Origin: Escallonia rubra
Taxonomy: Eukaryota > Streptophyta > Magnoliopsida > Escalloniales > Escalloniaceae
Direction: 5' to 3'
NCBI GenBank assembly: GCA_033065855.1
Contig: JAVXUO010002585.1
Coordinates: 32,501-96,500, forward strand
DNA length: 64,000 bases
In this document: positions 60,195 through 64,000 of the stretch, one piece after another
Position numbering within the stretch: the first letter of the stretch is position 1
Layout of the letters: each line of letters starts with the position of its first letter
Translations under genes and position numbers: made by a program
Notes under the pieces: generated by a model
What the model saw: the letters and a program-made list of their open reading frames with translations, nothing else
Databases searched by the model: none
Told to the model about the DNA's origin: nothing

Positions 60195-61773
60195 TTGTCT
60201 TATCTATTTTGCGTTTTTCTTTGCCTTTCTTGAGAGTTGCGTTATACTCCTCCATGTCTTTTTTGGCTTGGAGGACATACGATAATTTATCTTTCTCGCT
60301 TAGGTCTTTCCACATTCGTGAGGCAAGCTGTGAAACCTAAAATAAAGACATTCATTTTAGCTTGTTTATAGAGCGGTTACCAAATAAGTGAGTTAGGAAG
60401 TGCTGAAATAGTTTCAAGGGCTAATTACACCTATGTCCCTGAGGTTAGGGTGTAATTACAGAAAAAGATATTAAGTTTCAAAATGTATCAGCTGTGTCCT
60501 TCTGTCCTTCGTCCGTTAAAAAATCATACATTTTGATGATGTCATCCGTTACGTATTTTTAAAATACCAATACTACCCATAATACAAATTTAAATCCTTT
60601 TTTTCAATTTTTTCACAAATTTAAAACCTTATTATTATTTTTTCCTAAACCCTAATCATGCTCTCTTCTCCAACTCTCTTCTCCTCGCCGCCGCCACCCC
60701 TTACCGCTCGCCACCTCTACCCCTTCCCCTACCCTGCTGCCCGTCCCCTTTCCCTCCAAGCCGATGCCACCCCAAGCCATCTCGACCAGTCTCCTGTCGG
60801 CGACAAAACCCATCGCCGGCGACGTCGCTCTTCCCCCTCCATCTCTTCTCTCCTCCCCCACAGCAGCCCACTCCCTCGCCCCACGCCGACAGCTCCATCG
60901 CCCCACACCGTCGTCGCTCTTTCCAATGCCTACTTTGTCTTTCCCTTTCCCTCATCACACCAAGATTTGACAAACTACACGCAATGACGCCGGCCGAAAT
61001 ACTCGCCGGCCTTTTCTTCCTCCTTGCCCTCTACTGTGGAACAGACCCTTTGAAGCACGGTGCCATTTACAACTTTCCCAACTTTGAGACGGTCAAAAAT
61101 TGACATGCCACCGTGGTCTGAAGTTCTGGTGGAGAAAGATGCCGCAGTGGTCAATTATCAAGCAGTTGGGAGGTACTGCCCAAGATTGAACGTGGGTCGA
61201 GGGAGGGGTTGAATTGAAATTAGGATTTCAAATTAGGGTTTTGAAATCCTAATTTTAAGGCTTCAAAACCCTAATTTTCAAATTAGGGTTAGATTTCAAA
61301 TTAGGGTTGGATTTTAAATTGGCATTTGAAAGACAAAGAAATAAATTAGGGTTTTAACCCAAATGGCATTTGAGAGTTACATTACTAACTGAGGGGCATT
61401 TTGGTCATTTTATCCAAACCGTTTTGTATTTTGGTATTTTCGTTTAGTCAACGGACACAAGTGTAATTTGTCCAAACTATTGTCCTTGACTGTAATATCA
61501 TCCTAACCTCAGGGACACTGCTATAATTAGCCCTAGTTTCAATCACCTCTCTCATCGTCATGTATCGACTAGAGTGGGACTGCTGTCGTCCTTGTTTCGT
61601 TTCGGTGCTGAAGACAGTAATCCAAACCAAGGTCAAACACTTAACATAATTGCATGTCTTGCATCTACACTACCTTATAAACTTTATCAAAACTTACAAA
61701 AATCTCATGAACGCGTTGACATGTCTCTTCCTTGTACATGATGCCTCGCCTCGCTCCATGTTTGAGCTCATTA
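60195..61773 (-). CDS. HMG-box protein gene, three exons recognised (partial)
   Basis: Minus-strand exons 61773-61699, 61607-61547 and 60336-60195 join in consistent phase with GT-AG borders. They read an HMG box: RKRHVNAFMRFF at the start (the KRPxNAFM-type motif), then YMTMRE, VSQLASRMWKDLSEKDKLSY and AKKDMEEYNATLKKGKEKRK, with the conserved W and basic tail. HMG boxes bend DNA in chromatin or transcription complexes in the nucleus. The first exon holds an ATG (61771), but whether it is the start is unknown. Downstream exons would lie beyond the CACTA element. The second intron contains an inserted MULE. No lesion is seen in the three exons. The gene is incomplete as seen, and expression is unknown. 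Confidence 0.7.
60418..61533. mobile_element. Non-autonomous MULE, copy 3, in the HMG-box intron
   Basis: The left end GGGCTAATTACACCTATGTC and its inverse at the right end are bordered by a perfect 9-bp duplication TAGTTTCAA (60409-60417 and 61534-61542). The interior has a G/C-rich stretch (about 60660-61200) sharing GGCGACGTCGCTCTTCCCCC-like sequence with copy 1, then AAATTAGGGTTTT words. No transposase is present. The insertion site is a few bases inside the intron, next to the 5' splice site of exon 61607-61547. Confidence 0.92.
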
Positions 61774-63354
61774 CTGAAAATAAATGGCAATCGTAAATAC
61801 AGTACATACTTCACAAGCTAATATCCTACCCAGATGTTATATCCACATGATAGGCATGACCCAGGAAAATCGTAAACCACCATAATCATAAAAAACTGCG
61901 AGCAGTTGAAAACAAAGATCTTCACCAAATTTTCCTTTCCATATACACTACCAAATATAAACAACGGCACTTTATCGTAACAAATCCCATTAAATCTAAA
62001 TCAAACAATTATCTTGACCAAAATCATTAATCCCAGACCATCTAAAAAAATCTTTGTTGCCTAATATGTTGTTAGAACATTCATTCAATGCAGCAATACT
62101 GCATAAGGCTAAAATTTGACAAAAAACCAAGAGAAAAAAACAAAAGGATGTTCAATATTTCAGCAGTTACAATTGCATGCATGCCCATTTTGTTTCTCAC
62201 CGAACCAATTGCATGCATATCAAAGTACGAATTGTTGTGACTTTGTCAAAAAAACTCTTGATCATAAAAACAGAAAGCAAGGTCACTCGGAATACTCTCG
62301 ATCAACCTAATACTACTGATTGCAAAATGTAAGAAGGGGGTATCTTTACACAAGCGCGCACAAATCTCGAGCTTCAGACTGCGATCTTCAGTGCCTTTAC
62401 AGCGACATGCATGAAAAGCTTCGGAATTTTGTTGTTACGACAGCGGGGGTGGGGAATTCCGAAGTGGTGGTTGGGGGGAGGGGTTGGGCGAAAGGGATGG
62501 AGGGACAGTGCGGGTGCTGGTTGTGGTAGTGTTGTGTGCGTGGAAGAGGGGATAGAGCAGGAGTGGACGGGATGTGGTATGAGGAAAAGGGCCAATTTTG
62601 AGGGAAATATAGGGTGAGGGGGGGGGGGGGGGTATCCCGCTGTAGGGTGGGGGGTGGGTGGGAATGGAAGAATTTTTGGAGGGAGTAATAATCTGAAGTG
62701 GGTCAATCGGGATTGGGGGAGAACTGGAAAGGGAGATCCGATGTGAGTCAACCTGGGGATGGGTAATTTGGGGATGAAAAATTAGTTAGTTTAAAAAAAC
62801 CATTTTTTTACAATTTACCCCACTTTTCAGAAATTTTTAAGATTGGCCCCCCTTTTTCACAATTTTTCAAAATTAACCCCTCATCCACAAATATTTAAGT
62901 CCAAATCCCCTGTTTTTCTAATTTTCCCTAACACTAGACAAGTCCATTTCAGAAGACGGACTCTATAACCATTTCTACTTTGGACTCCTTTTACTTGCAA
63001 TGATAGACATTTAAACGGAATGAGCCACTTCGCTTTTGTTATCCAAAAGGGAAATGTTGTCACTAGGGATCGTCCGACTAAACTAAGACATCATCTAGAA
63101 CTGGTTCATGCATCGCCAAACTCGTGAGCAGACCTACTAACCCACTTGAACCATTAACCAATGTTACTCCCCAGATCTGTATTAAAAGGACCTCCATTGC
63201 TAGATTTTGTTTCAGTGTACTGTGCATTTCCCTTTCCGTTCCTTACCACTCACATGCACATGGGACATGACCACATGCCCGTACTGCTTCCCTTGCCTAA
63301 AGGCAACATGTAATCACATGCATCTTCTATCTTCTAATAATTGATCACATGCAT

Positions 63355-63398
<44 letters not shown>

Positions 63399-63560
63399 CC
63401 TCCAGTTGCCCAGTATGTTGTTATACAGCTCACAACATCCCTAAACGTTAGCTCCTTGCGGCTACGATTTTATGGATAAAGTCTTCATCCGGTGATGCAT
63501 GAATTCTCCTGCACAAGTCACAACACAAGTAGAATGATGTTGAAATCAAAGGGTAAGTGC
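61774..63560. other. Intergenic DNA or unrecognised upstream part of the HMG gene
   Basis: No exon upstream of 61773 was identified. The interval 62440-62760 is strongly G-rich, with a run of 18 G near 62617-62634. A (TC)n microsatellite follows at about 63356-63394. Confidence 0.4.
63356..63394. repeat. (TC)n microsatellite
   Basis: About 19 uninterrupted CT units followed by CCCTCCCTCC. Confidence 0.9.
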
Positions 63561-64000
63561 TCAACTCTTCTTGAGGACCTTGTCAGTCATGGAGGAACCC
63601 ACAGCACAAGGGCCACAACCCCTTTTTGCAACATTGAATAGCTCTAAAGCTGGGGCAGAGGTAGCTCCCAGAGTTAAACATGGCACCGCTTTTGGGACGC
63701 TTGAACAATAAACTAGGTGTATGATTAGGTCCACTGCTAGTCTGCCAAAGAGAATATAATCCAAATTAGGGGGACCAAATCGGGCCTCCTTGTTCCTCAC
63801 TTTTGTTGGGTTAATGTTGTACTGATTGCTAACAATACTGGGTTCAGACCTAAGTACAGCCGCAAATAGTGTATAGGTTATGTCATGCATTATGCTGATA
63901 ATAATGTTCCTCCAAAGCGTTCGACCTTGTTTATCCAGAATAGACTTGGTGGCCCACTGGCCTATTATTTCATCTACTGGACCTTCCTTCTTAAGAATCT
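63561..64000 (-). CDS. Partial open frame running off the right edge, unrecognised
   Basis: The minus strand is open from the window edge to a TGA at 63561, about 146 codons. It reads EIIGQWATKSILDKQGRTLW near the start, then KEARFGPPNLDYILFGRLAV and CGPCAVGSSMTDKVLKKS at the end. The length is notable for this AT-rich DNA, but I recognise no domain. It could be the last exon of a gene or a transposon protein remnant. Confidence 0.3.
   Translation of the reverse strand, partial: ILKKEGPVDEIIGQWATKSILDKQGRTLWRNIIISIMHDITYTLFAAVLRSEPSIVSNQYNINPTKVRNKEARFGPPNLDYILFGRLAVDLIIHLVYCSSVPKAVPCLTLGATSAPALELFNVAKRGCGPCAVGSSMTDKVLKKS

Noticed and set aside
1-64000. CRISPR arrays, operons or bacterial features
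   Set aside because: Spliced genes and plant transposons show this is eukaryotic nuclear DNA. None of the tandem arrays has a repeat-spacer structure.

Overview
This window looks like nuclear DNA of a flowering plant. It is AT-rich, its genes have many short exons with GT-AG introns, and it carries a plastid-derived insert and plant transposon families: hAT, CACTA, Mutator-like (MULE), PIF/Harbinger, Copia and large solo LTRs. The species cannot be named from the sequence. The only gene that reads complete and intact is a six-exon aluminium-activated malate transporter (ALMT) on the minus strand (19419-21592).

Layout. Positions 520-11473 are a three-level nest. A non-autonomous MULE was split by a gag-only Copia-type retrotransposon (1250-11176, minus), and a hAT transposon with an open 758-codon transposase (3199-7411, minus) then entered that. 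Positions 13793-14235 hold a small solo LTR. Positions 14979-17468 are a CACTA element that carries the first exon of a mitochondrial ribosomal protein mL53 gene. The ALMT gene follows, then a PIF/Harbinger-like element (24884-25929) and a plastid insert covering the trnI-trnA part of the rRNA operon (about 30255-30865).

From about 32.1 to 44.8 kb the minus strand holds two tandem copies of a Ulp1-like (C48 cysteine peptidase) gene. The upstream copy has an additional N-terminal plant-specific domain. The spacing of the His, Asp and Cys exons is conserved between copies, but both carry stops or frame breaks. An intron of the upstream copy is expanded by a 5.9 kb element with ~106-bp inverted repeats, and that element contains a 3.6 kb solo LTR. 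Further right are a second MULE (45335-46557), a GC-rich solo-LTR-like block with two tandem arrays (46572-48462), a second copy of the large solo LTR in inverse orientation (50473-53390), a decayed LRR receptor-kinase fragment (55.5-56.2 kb), a second CACTA element (57838-60000), and three exons of an HMG-box gene (60195-61773) whose intron holds a third MULE of the same family.

The main process visible here is insertion and decay. Most element boundaries were fixed by finding target-site duplications by eye: 9 bp for MULEs, 8 bp for hAT, 5 bp for LTRs, 3 bp for CACTA and PIF. Gene assignments rest on motifs recognised in translation. No database or alignment program was used, and exon borders may be off by a base or two.
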